A stretch of DNA of 29,547 nucleotides from an uncultured Bacteroidales bacterium (GTDB taxonomy: Bacteria > Bacteroidota > Bacteroidia > Bacteroidales > F082). The stretch spans positions 1-29,547 of the forward strand of contig CALBNP010000115.1 of assembly GCA_937896505.1 (NCBI GenBank), in the 5' to 3' direction. Below the pieces are notes generated by a model. That model was not told the origin of the DNA. It searched no databases and saw nothing but the letters and a program-made list of their open reading frames with translations. This document shows positions 1 through 7,403 of this stretch, piece by piece; position 1 is the first letter of the stretch; every line of letters begins with the position of its first letter. The position numbers were made by a program, and so were the translations under genes.

Positions 1-108
1 CGCACCATGGTGCGTCTCTGTTGGTTATGTGTTGTGTTTATGAGACGCACCATGGTGCGTCTCTGTTGGTGATGTGTTGTGTTTATGAGACGCACCATGG
101 TGCGTCTC
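1..108. repeat. Tandem palindromic intergenic repeat, three copies, 45-bp period
   Basis: A 22-bp perfect palindrome (half-site GAGACGCACCA, with an NcoI-like CCATGG centre) lies at 42-63 and 87-108. A third copy at 1-18 is cut by the window edge. The copies are separated by nearly identical 23-base linkers at 19-41 and 64-86, which differ at one base (ggttatg against ggtgatg), so the repeat unit is 45 bp. The array lies just past the stop of the minus-strand gene ending at 156 and could form hairpins in its transcript. Short GAGACG...CGTCTC intergenic palindromes are, from memory, common in Bacteroidota genomes. A role as terminator, protein site or mobile palindrome is not shown by the sequence. 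Confidence 0.9.
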
Positions 109-129
109 TACCGGCACCAAATATATTCT

Positions 130-151
130 GAGACGTTGCACGCAACGTCTC
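130..151. repeat. Related palindrome with different inner arms
   Basis: This inverted repeat has 10-bp arms (GAGACGTTGC and GCAACGTCTC) around a two-base centre. The outer six bases of each arm match the three upstream palindromes, while the inner four differ on both sides in a compensating way. It starts 21 bases after the last tandem copy and ends 4 bases from the stop codon of the minus-strand gene, so it is the first hairpin an outgoing transcript would meet. It has no following U-tract in that direction, so it is not a classic intrinsic terminator. Confidence 0.8.
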
Positions 152-155
152 TACA

Positions 156-950
156 TTATTTGTTGTAACGTGAACCCCAATTATATGAAACGTAGAAGGT
201 GAGGAAAACCATTTTACGGCGTTCGGAATCCATGATGGAAATGCCTAAGGGGTAATATTCGGCTACGGCTCCTACGTTGACGGCATTGATTCTTGTGCGC
301 GATTTTGAGAAATCGAAACTGAAACCTGTCTTGGCGTGGATGCCTGGCGACAGTTTCAGCTTGTCAAAGCCTTTGAAGAAAGAGGAACGTCCTAAGATGT
401 CTCTCCATTGGCTTTTGTCGTCGAAGGTCTGTTCGGTAGTGACCTCGTTATAGGTGCCATCGCTTCCAATTTCATAGACGATGACGTAATAGTAATAGGG
501 CTTTTGGAAGGCTAACGAGGCTCCGGCTTCATAGGTCCAACGCATCTCTACACCTCCCCAGTATGGCTTGCCATAAATCCGTTTTTCGGCCCCATAGCCA
601 AACCGCAAGGCAAACACGCTATTCAGCTTGCCATAGATGTAAGGACTCATCCTGTGTTGCGATGTGTTTATCGTCTTGATTTCCTTCATTGAATGGATTG
701 ACGTGATTTCGAATTCCCATTGTGTCGTGGTGTAGATGTTCTTGATTTTCCCGATACGGAAACCACCCGAGAAACCACGATCGTTAATCGAAACGAAATA
801 GGTGTTCTGCCTGTTGTAGATGAGTCTTTCTTCTAATGGCTTGTCGGCGTTGGCGTTGATGTCGATTTCCTGTGCCTGCAAACCCAAAAAGCCCGTCCCG
901 AAAAGGGCGAGCAGAAGAAATGAACGAACCGGTTTGCGGTGGGCAATCAT
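156..950 (-). CDS. Predicted outer-membrane or exported beta-rich protein, unknown function
   Basis: This is a 264-residue protein that I do not recognise. A signal peptide is visible: a basic start (MIAHRKPVR), a hydrophobic core (SFLLLALFGTGFLG), and cleavage likely after LQAQ near residue 27. The mature part alternates aromatic and polar residues (for example KPYYYYVIVYEIG) and ends with FYVSYNWGSRYNK. This is typical of Bacteroidota outer-membrane beta-barrels, although the last residue is K rather than the usual aromatic. An in-frame TTG two codons upstream is possible, but ATG at 950 starts the signal peptide cleanly. The gene lies 25 bases downstream of a small lipoprotein gene on the same strand, so the two are probably co-transcribed. 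Palindromic repeats follow it. The beta-barrel call is inference. Confidence 0.6.
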   Translation of the reverse strand: MIAHRKPVRSFLLLALFGTGFLGLQAQEIDINANADKPLEERLIYNRQNTYFVSINDRGFSGGFRIGKIKNIYTTTQWEFEITSIHSMKEIKTINTSQHRMSPYIYGKLNSVFALRFGYGAEKRIYGKPYWGGVEMRWTYEAGASLAFQKPYYYYVIVYEIGSDGTYNEVTTEQTFDDKSQWRDILGRSSFFKGFDKLKLSPGIHAKTGFSFDFSKSRTRINAVNVGAVAEYYPLGISIMDSERRKMVFLTFYVSYNWGSRYNK

Positions 951-975
951 TGGCAACGCCTCCGGTTATACCCTA

Positions 976-1107
976 TCAATAGCGTGTTTCTTTCTGGTAT
1001 TTGCGTGTTTCCCCGTAGTTAGGACAACCAGAATTTGACTTGCATGACGACATCACGATGCCCGAAACAAAGGCTATCAAGAGGGCTATGGCTAACTTTT
1101 TCTTCAT
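976..1107 (-). CDS. Small lipoprotein, 43 residues
   Basis: This short frame encodes a lipoprotein precursor. It has a KKK start, a hydrophobic stretch (LAIALLIAFVSGIVM) and a lipobox ending in Cys22 (VMSSC). Only about 21 residues follow the lipidated cysteine. They contain a second cysteine in CPNYG and a charged tail with a near-repeat (ETRKYQ, then KETRY). The open frame extends to 1485 on this strand, but that part is antisense to ung and the lipoprotein signal begins at the internal ATG, so 1107 is chosen as the start. Tiny lipoproteins with a CPxYG-like segment are, from memory, frequent in Bacteroidota; their role is unknown. The gene probably forms a two-gene unit with the exported protein downstream. 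Confidence 0.7.
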   Translation of the reverse strand: MKKKLAIALLIAFVSGIVMSSCKSNSGCPNYGETRKYQKETRY

Positions 1108-1182
1108 AGTGTGAAAAATTGATTTGCAAAGTAACGACTTTTTATCGAAATTATTTCCATCTTTGCATAATATTTTATCGCT
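1108..1182. promoter_or_regulatory. Divergent promoter region between the lipoprotein gene and ung
   Basis: This 75-base A+T-rich gap separates two genes reading away from each other, so it should hold both promoters. A plus-strand -7-like box, CATCTTTG, lies at 1158-1165. A minus-strand TTACTTTG lies at 1132-1125. Each is one base off the Bacteroidota consensus TAnnTTTG. No convincing -33 TTTG was found for either, so exact start sites are uncertain. Confidence 0.4.
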
Positions 1183-1860
1183 ATGGAAATAAGAAAACCA
1201 AACATCGACGAAAGCTGGTATCGTGTGCTTCTCCCTCAGTTTGAGGCACCCTACTTTGCCGAGCTGAAATCCTTCTTGGTCAGCGAGAAGCGTCAATACA
1301 CCGTCTATCCTCCTGGACCATTGATTTTCAATGCTTTCAATCTCACTCCCTTCGATAAGGTGAAGGTGGTTATTTTGGGTCAAGACCCTTATCATGGGCC
1401 TGGCCAAGCGCACGGCTTGTCGTTTTCGGTGCCTGATGGCATGCAATTTCCGCCAAGCTTGCAAAACATCTTCAAGGAGCTTCATGATGACTTGGGCGTT
1501 CCGGTTGCGACATCGGGTAATCTTGAGAAGTGGGCGAGGGAAGGTGTCTTGTTGCTCAACTCATCGCTTACTGTACGTGCTGGTCAGGCGGCATCGCATT
1601 CATGCCACGGTTGGGAACAGTTCACCGATGCAGCCATCCGGGCCTTGTCGGAGCAACGTGAACATCTGGTGTTCATCCTTTGGGGAAACTATGCTATCGC
1701 CAAACAATCGTTGATCGATTCGGGCAAACATTTGATTTTAAAGTCGGTGCACCCGTCGCCCTTGTCGGCCTATCGTGGCTTCTTCGGTTGCCATCATTTT
1801 TCTAAAACCAATAATTACTTGATTCAGAATGGAATAAATCCTATAGATTGGAGCTTATAA
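1183..1860 (+). CDS. ung: Uracil-DNA glycosylase (family 1)
   Basis: This 225-residue protein, the usual family length, removes uracil from DNA as the first step of base-excision repair. The water-activating loop is GQDPYHG at residues 66-72 with catalytic Asp68. The stacking Phe sits in GLSFSVP near 78-84. LLLNSSLTV near 123-131 is the uracil-binding strand. HPSPLSAYRGF at 190-200 is the DNA minor-groove loop with the catalytic His. All diagnostic motifs of family 1 are intact. The ATG at 1183 follows the divergent promoter gap. The stop lies one base before rdgB, so the two genes are probably co-transcribed and together limit abnormal bases entering or staying in DNA. Confidence 0.97.
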   Translation: MEIRKPNIDESWYRVLLPQFEAPYFAELKSFLVSEKRQYTVYPPGPLIFNAFNLTPFDKVKVVILGQDPYHGPGQAHGLSFSVPDGMQFPPSLQNIFKELHDDLGVPVATSGNLEKWAREGVLLLNSSLTVRAGQAASHSCHGWEQFTDAAIRALSEQREHLVFILWGNYAIAKQSLIDSGKHLILKSVHPSPLSAYRGFFGCHHFSKTNNYLIQNGINPIDWSL

Positions 1861-1861
1861 T

Positions 1862-2440
1862 ATGAAACAAATCGTATTTGCAACACACAACAAGAACAAA
1901 CTGCAAGAAATGCGCGAAATCATGTCGGGACTTTATGAAGTGATTGGCCTCGACGATATTGGATGCCATGAAGATATTGTTGAAGACGGCACTACCTTGG
2001 AGGAGAATGCCAACATCAAGGCTGATTTCGTGACTGACAATTACCATATCGACTGTTTCGCTGACGACACAGGCCTTGAAGTAGAGGCTTTAGATGGCGC
2101 TCCGGGCGTTTATTCGGCGCGTTATGCGGGTGAGCACTGCTCGTATCAGGACAATGTGAACAAGATGTTGGCCGCCATGCAAGGTGCTGCCAATCGCAAG
2201 GCCGCTTTCCGAACGGTTATCGCCTTGAACCTGGATGGAAAGAAATATACGTTCGAAGGCCGATGCGATGGCTGCATCAGCGAGGACCAACGTGGTAAGG
2301 AAGGCTTTGGCTACGACCCCATCTTCGTCCCTGATGGCTTTGACCAAACCTTTGCCGAACTTGGCCATAGCATCAAGAACGAGATAAGTCACCGCGGCAG
2401 AGCCACGCAAAAGCTGTTGGCTTTTCTGAAAGGGATGTGA
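1862..2440 (+). CDS. rdgB: dITP/XTP pyrophosphatase (non-canonical purine NTP hydrolase)
   Basis: This 192-residue HAM1/RdgB family protein hydrolyses dITP, ITP and XTP to monophosphates and so keeps deaminated purines out of DNA and RNA. The N-terminal VFATHNKNKLQEM is the triphosphate-binding start. DDTGLEVEALDGAPGVYSAR around residues 68-87 contains the catalytic acidic pair. GFGYDPIF and SHRGRA near the C terminus form the base-specificity segments. It begins one base after the ung stop. It ends directly against the stop of the opposing lipoprotein gene, with no space for an intervening terminator. Confidence 0.96.
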   Translation: MKQIVFATHNKNKLQEMREIMSGLYEVIGLDDIGCHEDIVEDGTTLEENANIKADFVTDNYHIDCFADDTGLEVEALDGAPGVYSARYAGEHCSYQDNVNKMLAAMQGAANRKAAFRTVIALNLDGKKYTFEGRCDGCISEDQRGKEGFGYDPIFVPDGFDQTFAELGHSIKNEISHRGRATQKLLAFLKGM

Positions 2441-2908
2441 TTATTGCTTTCGGGCAGTGTTGCTGCAAACGCCTTCAATGGCGCAGGTGGCCATGTCGAT
2501 TTTGGCGTTGCCTGTTGCTGCAATGTCGAAAGTCAGTACGCCGTCACCATTCAGGAATCCTTTTGAAGGGACGAGATTCAGTGTCATCGGCATACCTTCG
2601 ATAGTATCGACAAGCGTAAATGGCTCGAAGTAAATGTATGATTTGTCGATGGTTGCATCGCATTCATAATATCCTTTTACGACGAGCGCATTCTTGAGGC
2701 CTGGTTGTTTTTCGATGCCTAAGTCTTGGTTTAACAGTTCCCAAGTGACGGATCGCTTTGCACCATTGGGGTCGCTGATTTGAAGAATGCCTTGGACATT
2801 CAGGTTGTATCGTCCGACATAGCGTTCGCGAAGGTCGCTTTTGCCGCATCCAATGAAGAAGATGCTCGTTAATGCGAGAATTGTGATGATGAAGAGGTGT
2901 TTTTTCAT
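2441..2908 (-). CDS. Lipoprotein of unknown function, last gene of the dcw operon
   Basis: This is a 155-residue lipoprotein precursor. It has a KKH start, a hydrophobic core (LFIITILALTSIFF) and a lipobox FIGC with Cys21. The mature part has alternating hydrophobic strands with no recognised enzyme motif: a YVGRYNLNVQG segment that looks like the first strand of a small beta-barrel, then a possible ligand-binding beta-sandwich. I do not recognise the family. The ATG lies one base after the purN stop, so it is likely translated from the dcw transcript. Its stop abuts that of rdgB from the other strand. The lipoprotein call is firm; the fold is a guess. Confidence 0.75.
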   Translation of the reverse strand: MKKHLFIITILALTSIFFIGCGKSDLRERYVGRYNLNVQGILQISDPNGAKRSVTWELLNQDLGIEKQPGLKNALVVKGYYECDATIDKSYIYFEPFTLVDTIEGMPMTLNLVPSKGFLNGDGVLTFDIAATGNAKIDMATCAIEGVCSNTARKQ

Positions 2909-2909
2909 A

Positions 2910-3476
2910 TTATTTTGCTTTTAAGACTTTTTCGATGATGACTGGGAAATAGGTTTGCTCCAACGTGTGGATTTTTGCTGCCAACGTTTCTGGAGTTTCG
3001 TCTTTGTCGAGTTGGCATTGGGCTTGGAAGATGATTTTTCCGCTGTCGTAGATTTCGTTCACATAGTGGATGGTGATGCCTGAAACAGGCTCTTTGGCGG
3101 CTATCACGGCTTGATGGACATGCTCGCCATAAAATCCCTTGCCGCCATATTTAGGCAACAGTGCGGGATGTATGTTGATGATTCTTTGGGGAAACGCTTT
3201 GATTAGGCTGTCGGGTAGATGAAGCAGGAAGCCTGCCAAAACGATGAGGTCGGGATTGAGGGCGACCATTTCCTGGGTGAAGGCTTCCTCGTTGAATTCC
3301 TTCTTTGTCACCATGCGCAGTGGAAGTCCAAGGTTGTGGGCGCGCTCGATGGAGTAGGCCTTGGGGTTGTTGCAGACCACATTGATGATTTCAACCTCTG
3401 GGTCGTTTGCGAAATATTCGGCAATGCGTTGCAAGTTGGTGCCGTTGCCTGAAACGAAAATCGATATTCTTTTCAT
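2910..3476 (-). CDS. purN: Phosphoribosylglycinamide formyltransferase
   Basis: This 188-residue enzyme transfers a formyl group from 10-formyltetrahydrofolate to GAR in purine synthesis. The phosphate-binding loop is FVSGNGTNLQ at residues 7-16. The folate and catalytic centre has Asn101 and His103 in IINIHPALLP, and Asp144 in NEIYDSGKII, matching the Asn-His-Asp triad of the family. The open frame could be extended 39 codons upstream, but those codons lie inside the preceding gene. The ATG at 3476 forms an ATGA overlap with the preceding stop and starts exactly at the conserved first strand. It is translationally coupled to the deacetylase-like gene and sits near the 3' end of the dcw operon, an unusual place for a purine gene. 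Confidence 0.93.
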   Translation of the reverse strand: MKRISIFVSGNGTNLQRIAEYFANDPEVEIINVVCNNPKAYSIERAHNLGLPLRMVTKKEFNEEAFTQEMVALNPDLIVLAGFLLHLPDSLIKAFPQRIINIHPALLPKYGGKGFYGEHVHQAVIAAKEPVSGITIHYVNEIYDSGKIIFQAQCQLDKDETPETLAAKIHTLEQTYFPVIIEKVLKAK

Positions 3477-5707
3477 TGTCTGAATCTTATGTTTGCTGTT
3501 TCGTGTTTGTCGAGATTGAACCAAATCAGGTATTCGTCGCCTGCTTTTCGGAAGTCTATCGGTTTGTTTTCCACTATGATAGGCTGTTTGCAAATCAGTG
3601 TGATGCCCTCGATGGCTTCGCCGTTGTTGGTGAGCTGGATGCTTCCGTCGGGCCGTATTTCGTAGCTGACTTGGAGCAACTTTTCGTAATAGCTGAGATA
3701 TTGGCTGATGGTGGTGTGTAGCATTTGCTTTGTTTCACGTAGGTCGGCGAGTTGCTGCAAGGCAAAGTTGAATCCAGGCTTTGCAACTAATGTGCCATTT
3801 TCGTTGTATTCCCAAAAACCACGGTATGTTTCGGTCCATGCAGGATAGGTGTGTGTGATGAAAACGATATGATTGTCAATGAGATGCTGTAGCCGATTCT
3901 GTTGGAAGAAATAATACCATTCATGGTCTTCCTTCACTTCTAAGGTTGATGGCGTTGCCCACAGAAGGAAATCGGTATTGTTGGGCAAGGTTGTGATTTG
4001 CCGGTTGGCCAAGGCATCGCCGAAACCGTCATACGGTTGGATGAAATGGCCGTCGAAGCAATAGTCTTGCATTCGGTTTTCCTCGTAGTAGGCATTCCAT
4101 AAGTATTTGACTTCGTTCTTTTTCCACAAATCTTGGGCGAATTGGGGCGATTCTGTCAGAAGTCCGTCGCAAACGAGGTTTTCGCGGTTGTGGCTTGAGG
4201 TGTTGTTGTAGCCATGGTCAATCCACGAAGGCGATCCGAACTTTCGGCGCATGAAACGAAGCGCATCCTTGAGATTGTCTCTTTCTGTCGTGTAGATTTC
4301 TGGGGTATGTAGGCAAATGTCGAATCCGATGTTTTTCAGCGATTTAAGAAGTTTGTAGAAGTCGCGGTCGGTTTTGATGGTTTCGATAGGTGTATTGAAT
4401 TGTCCTTTTGACGTAATCGAATTCGTGACGTCGTCGGGATTGTTGTAGAACACGCTTTTTGTCACTGGAATTCCGAAATAGGCAAAACCGCCTACGGCTT
4501 CGTCGGGTTCGGTGATGTTGGCATTGCCGAAGAGAACGGCGCGATGGGTGTCGATGTCGGTCCAATCGGCGTGTTCGGTGAAGATGAAGGCCGATTCGTA
4601 GCCGTTCCAAATGGGCATGATGCGCGGCAACTCGTTGGTAGTGTGGTTAGTGTAAATCGCGAAATTGCCTTTTAGGGTTTCACCTTTTTTGATGTCGCGA
4701 TACGAAATGTCAACGAAATAATCCAAGGTGTCGTCATCCAAAGGATAGTGAATCAGTGGATGGTCGCGCCAATAGTCGATGTTGAAGCAGGCCGTGCGTT
4801 TTTCGGTGTCGATTTGCAGTGACGAGATGCCGAGATTGTGGTAACTTGCATACACCATGCTGTCGGATTCAATCATAAACCCTTCTCGGTCAAGATAATA
4901 TGCTTTCTGGAAATTGCATGTGTCGACACGTTGGTTGCGGCGATAAACGGTGAGTTTGCCTTCGGGCAGCCGCATGATGTAAGCGAGTCGGAGCAATTTG
5001 ATGTCCTCGCTGAAAGTCGTTTCGGTGTTGAATTCTATCTTCCCATCGTTGATGCTTATCGTCTCGTGTGATTCCATGACTGATGGGTCGGTGAGTGTGT
5101 CGCCATCGGCATTGATGTATTCGACAAAAGGCTTGAGGGTTAGGCTGTCGAGTTCGGTTTCTGGTTGGTAGCTGGCTTGCGTTTCACCTTCGATTTCAAG
5201 ATGTACATGGTCGATGAGAATGCGGCTTCGGCTCGGGTTCCAGATGTAGGCCTTGAGATGGCTGGAATGAAGATAGTCAAGCGGAAAATGGAGGTGGAGC
5301 TTCATTTCTGACCACTGGTTTGGCATTGCTTGATAGTTGGCCAAGTCATAGCTTTGCCAATAGTGATTCCAGTTTTCGTCATCGATGCTGAACACCAGTT
5401 TCGCTTGGGTTAGCGTGTCGGTCGTCTTGAACCAGAAGCTGTAATCTATTCCGATGTTTTGTTTTGGGAACTCCTTATCGGCATCGATACTGAATTCCAA
5501 GCCATATTCGTTTAGCGAATCGCAAAGGCAGGCATGGGTTCCATCGTAGGCAGTGCTATCTGCGACGATGTAGATGTTGTTGAAGAATGAAGACATAGGG
5601 TAGCCTGCCTCGAAATCAAGTGTGATGTCCTGTGATTGTGCGAGGTAGGCTACGCTTAGAAGTAGTGTGAGTAGGATGGATTTTTTATGTTCAATCCACG
5701 TTGTCAT
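3473..5707 (-). CDS. Secreted multi-domain protein with a polysaccharide-deacetylase-like region
   Basis: This is a 744-residue exported protein. A signal peptide (SILLTLLLSVAYLAQSQ) ends near residue 26. Residues 27-175 look like a beta-sandwich of the carbohydrate-binding sort (DITLDFEAG at the start, RILIDHVHLEIEG at the end). Residues 180-360 form a second beta-rich region. Residues about 365-625 have the spacing of a NodB-like or related metal-dependent barrel: FIFTEHADWTD at 374-384, ICLHTPE at 464-470, WIDHGYNN at 495-502 and FITHTYP at 616-622 would supply Asp and His ligands. These differ from the classic NodB TFDD and HSxxHP motifs, so catalysis is uncertain. The ATG overlaps the ftsZ stop by 17 bases, and the stop overlaps purN by 4. 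A cell-envelope glycan substrate is inferred from this position only. Confidence 0.6.
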   Translation of the reverse strand: MTTWIEHKKSILLTLLLSVAYLAQSQDITLDFEAGYPMSSFFNNIYIVADSTAYDGTHACLCDSLNEYGLEFSIDADKEFPKQNIGIDYSFWFKTTDTLTQAKLVFSIDDENWNHYWQSYDLANYQAMPNQWSEMKLHLHFPLDYLHSSHLKAYIWNPSRSRILIDHVHLEIEGETQASYQPETELDSLTLKPFVEYINADGDTLTDPSVMESHETISINDGKIEFNTETTFSEDIKLLRLAYIMRLPEGKLTVYRRNQRVDTCNFQKAYYLDREGFMIESDSMVYASYHNLGISSLQIDTEKRTACFNIDYWRDHPLIHYPLDDDTLDYFVDISYRDIKKGETLKGNFAIYTNHTTNELPRIMPIWNGYESAFIFTEHADWTDIDTHRAVLFGNANITEPDEAVGGFAYFGIPVTKSVFYNNPDDVTNSITSKGQFNTPIETIKTDRDFYKLLKSLKNIGFDICLHTPEIYTTERDNLKDALRFMRRKFGSPSWIDHGYNNTSSHNRENLVCDGLLTESPQFAQDLWKKNEVKYLWNAYYEENRMQDYCFDGHFIQPYDGFGDALANRQITTLPNNTDFLLWATPSTLEVKEDHEWYYFFQQNRLQHLIDNHIVFITHTYPAWTETYRGFWEYNENGTLVAKPGFNFALQQLADLRETKQMLHTTISQYLSYYEKLLQVSYEIRPDGSIQLTNNGEAIEGITLICKQPIIVENKPIDFRKAGDEYLIWFNLDKHETANIRFRQ

Positions 5708-7388
5708 GTAAGAATGAATTGGCTGAGCTGATGCCTTTCTGGGAACTCGAATAGCGTGAGATGTCGTCGTCGATTTCCTTGATGGTCATTTCGCGGCGCA
5801 TGTATGCGGGCTGGCTTTCAAGTTCTTCGAGTCCGCGCTGCGTCCTGAAGTTCATGCTGAGTGCTCTGAGACGTTGTCGTTTGAGTTCTGCCATTGGGTC
5901 GACAGTTTTATTTTGAATCTCCATGACGGCGATTTCTTGCGCATGAGGCTCTTGCTCTTGTTGAGTCTTGATGCGCGAGGTGATTTCGAAGCTTTCGTCT
6001 TCTTTGTTTTCGCGGAATGGATTGTCAAAACGTTTCACCGAGTGCGTCTCTTTCGGACGTGAAGCTGGTTCGGAGTCTAGGGTGGGTATCGAAGGTGCGT
6101 TCGTTGTCGGTGCTGGCGATTCGAAAAGTGGTTCGTCGCTGCTGTCTTCCTTTTCTTCGGGCTTGGGATTATTGTAAAGCGAGTGTCTGATAATGCCATC
6201 TTGCGTTTCGGCTTGCGGTCTTGATTCAGTTTTGGCCTCTGTCTCGGCAACTGGATTGTCAGGAATTGTCTCAGCTTGTACCGGATTTGGTGTATTTGTG
6301 CTATTGAGAGGATTTCCATCGAGACCATAGATGGTTTTCTTGCCCGTTGTGGCTGGTTCCTGTGTCTTTGCTTGTGGGTGTTGTGTAAACTTGGCGGTCT
6401 TGGTTTCGTGTTCAAATCCAGTGGCTATCAGGGTGACACACAATGCATTGCCAAGGCTCTCGTCGGTGCCATTTCCCCAAATGACATCGGAATCGTTGCC
6501 ACAAGCAGTTTGGGCAATTTCGAGGATGTCGTCCACTTCGTCCAACGAGACTTCATCGGTGCCTGAAGTGATGTATAAAAGGATGTTTTTGGCACCTTCA
6601 ATGTTCGAGTCGTTGAGTAGTGGCGATTGGATGGCTGCTTTGATGGCTTTTTCGGCTCGGTCTTCGCCTTCGGCTTTGCCTGAGCCCATGATGGCTCTGC
6701 CGCTGTCTTTCATTACTGTAGTTACATCTTCGAAGTCGACATTGACATAACCAGGAACGGTGATGATTTCTGCAATGCCTTTTGCGGCTGTGGTGAGTAC
6801 ATCGTCGGCTTTCCTGAAGGCTTCGGAGAGTTTCATGTTGCCATATTGGTCACGAAGTTTATCGGTGCTGATGAGAATAAGGGTATCGACAGTCTTCTTG
6901 AGTTCTTCGATGCCAGCCATGGCTTGCAGCTTGCGTCGCCGTCCTTCTCTCTCCATGGGCATGGTGACGATGCCCACCGTGAGTATGCCTTTTTCTTTGG
7001 CTATTTGGGCTACCACAGGCGCGGCTCCAGTGCCGGTACCTCCGCCCATGCCAGCGGTCACGAAGAGCATCTTGGTTTCGCCATCGAATAGTTTGGCGAT
7101 TTCGTCCTTGCTCATCTCGGCAGCTTGGCGACCTACGTTCGGGTCGTTGCCGGCACCGAGTTCGCGCTGGCCAAGGTGCACGGTGGTCTTTACGCTACTT
7201 TTCCTTAAGGCCTGATAGTCGGTGTTGCAAAGCACGAAGTCGACGCCTTGAATTCCAGCTTCCATCATGTGGTTGACGGCATTACCTCCGCCACCGCCTA
7301 CTCCGATGACTTTGATGTAGTTGGGCTTTTCCAAACCTACTGGCTTGAATAGGTCGTTCTGTGTCGAATTGGTAGTGTTTTCTTCCAT
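5691..7388 (-). CDS. ftsZ: Cell division protein FtsZ
   Basis: This tubulin-like GTPase forms the division ring; its 565 residues are long but usual for Bacteroidales. The globular domain spans about 20-330: GVGGGGGNAVNH at 29-40, the tubulin signature GGGTGTGA at 115-122, and the T7 catalytic loop NVDFED at 216-221. Residues about 335-510 form a Pro/Thr/Glu-rich disordered linker. A conserved C-terminal peptide of the QPAYMRRE form lies at 526-533 and would bind FtsA. A further 32 residues follow, ending NSFLHDNVD, a tail I associate with Bacteroidota FtsZ. It starts 15 bases after ftsA and overlaps the next gene by 17 bases. Confidence 0.98.
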   Translation of the reverse strand: MEENTTNSTQNDLFKPVGLEKPNYIKVIGVGGGGGNAVNHMMEAGIQGVDFVLCNTDYQALRKSSVKTTVHLGQRELGAGNDPNVGRQAAEMSKDEIAKLFDGETKMLFVTAGMGGGTGTGAAPVVAQIAKEKGILTVGIVTMPMEREGRRRKLQAMAGIEELKKTVDTLILISTDKLRDQYGNMKLSEAFRKADDVLTTAAKGIAEIITVPGYVNVDFEDVTTVMKDSGRAIMGSGKAEGEDRAEKAIKAAIQSPLLNDSNIEGAKNILLYITSGTDEVSLDEVDDILEIAQTACGNDSDVIWGNGTDESLGNALCVTLIATGFEHETKTAKFTQHPQAKTQEPATTGKKTIYGLDGNPLNSTNTPNPVQAETIPDNPVAETEAKTESRPQAETQDGIIRHSLYNNPKPEEKEDSSDEPLFESPAPTTNAPSIPTLDSEPASRPKETHSVKRFDNPFRENKEDESFEITSRIKTQQEQEPHAQEIAVMEIQNKTVDPMAELKRQRLRALSMNFRTQRGLEELESQPAYMRREMTIKEIDDDISRYSSSQKGISSANSFLHDNVD

Positions 7389-7403
7389 TGCGAATCCTTT
7401 TTT

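Noticed and set aside
1..151. CRISPR array
   Set aside because: The linkers are near-identical rather than unique, the repeats are perfect palindromes of 22 bp, and no cas gene is present.
951..956. TTG start two codons upstream for the exported beta-rich protein
   Set aside because: The ATG at 950 begins a normal signal peptide; the two added residues bring nothing.
1108..1485. N-terminal extension of the small lipoprotein frame to 169 residues
   Set aside because: The extension is antisense to ung and has no signal; the lipoprotein signal peptide begins at the internal ATG at 1107.
2441..2908. Intrinsic terminators between convergent genes
   Set aside because: There is no intergenic sequence at the junction, and no G+C-rich hairpin with a T-tract was seen nearby.
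3477..3593. 39-residue extension of purN
   Set aside because: It lies inside the upstream gene; the ATGA overlap at 3473-3476 and the conserved MKRISIFVSG start fit the shorter form.
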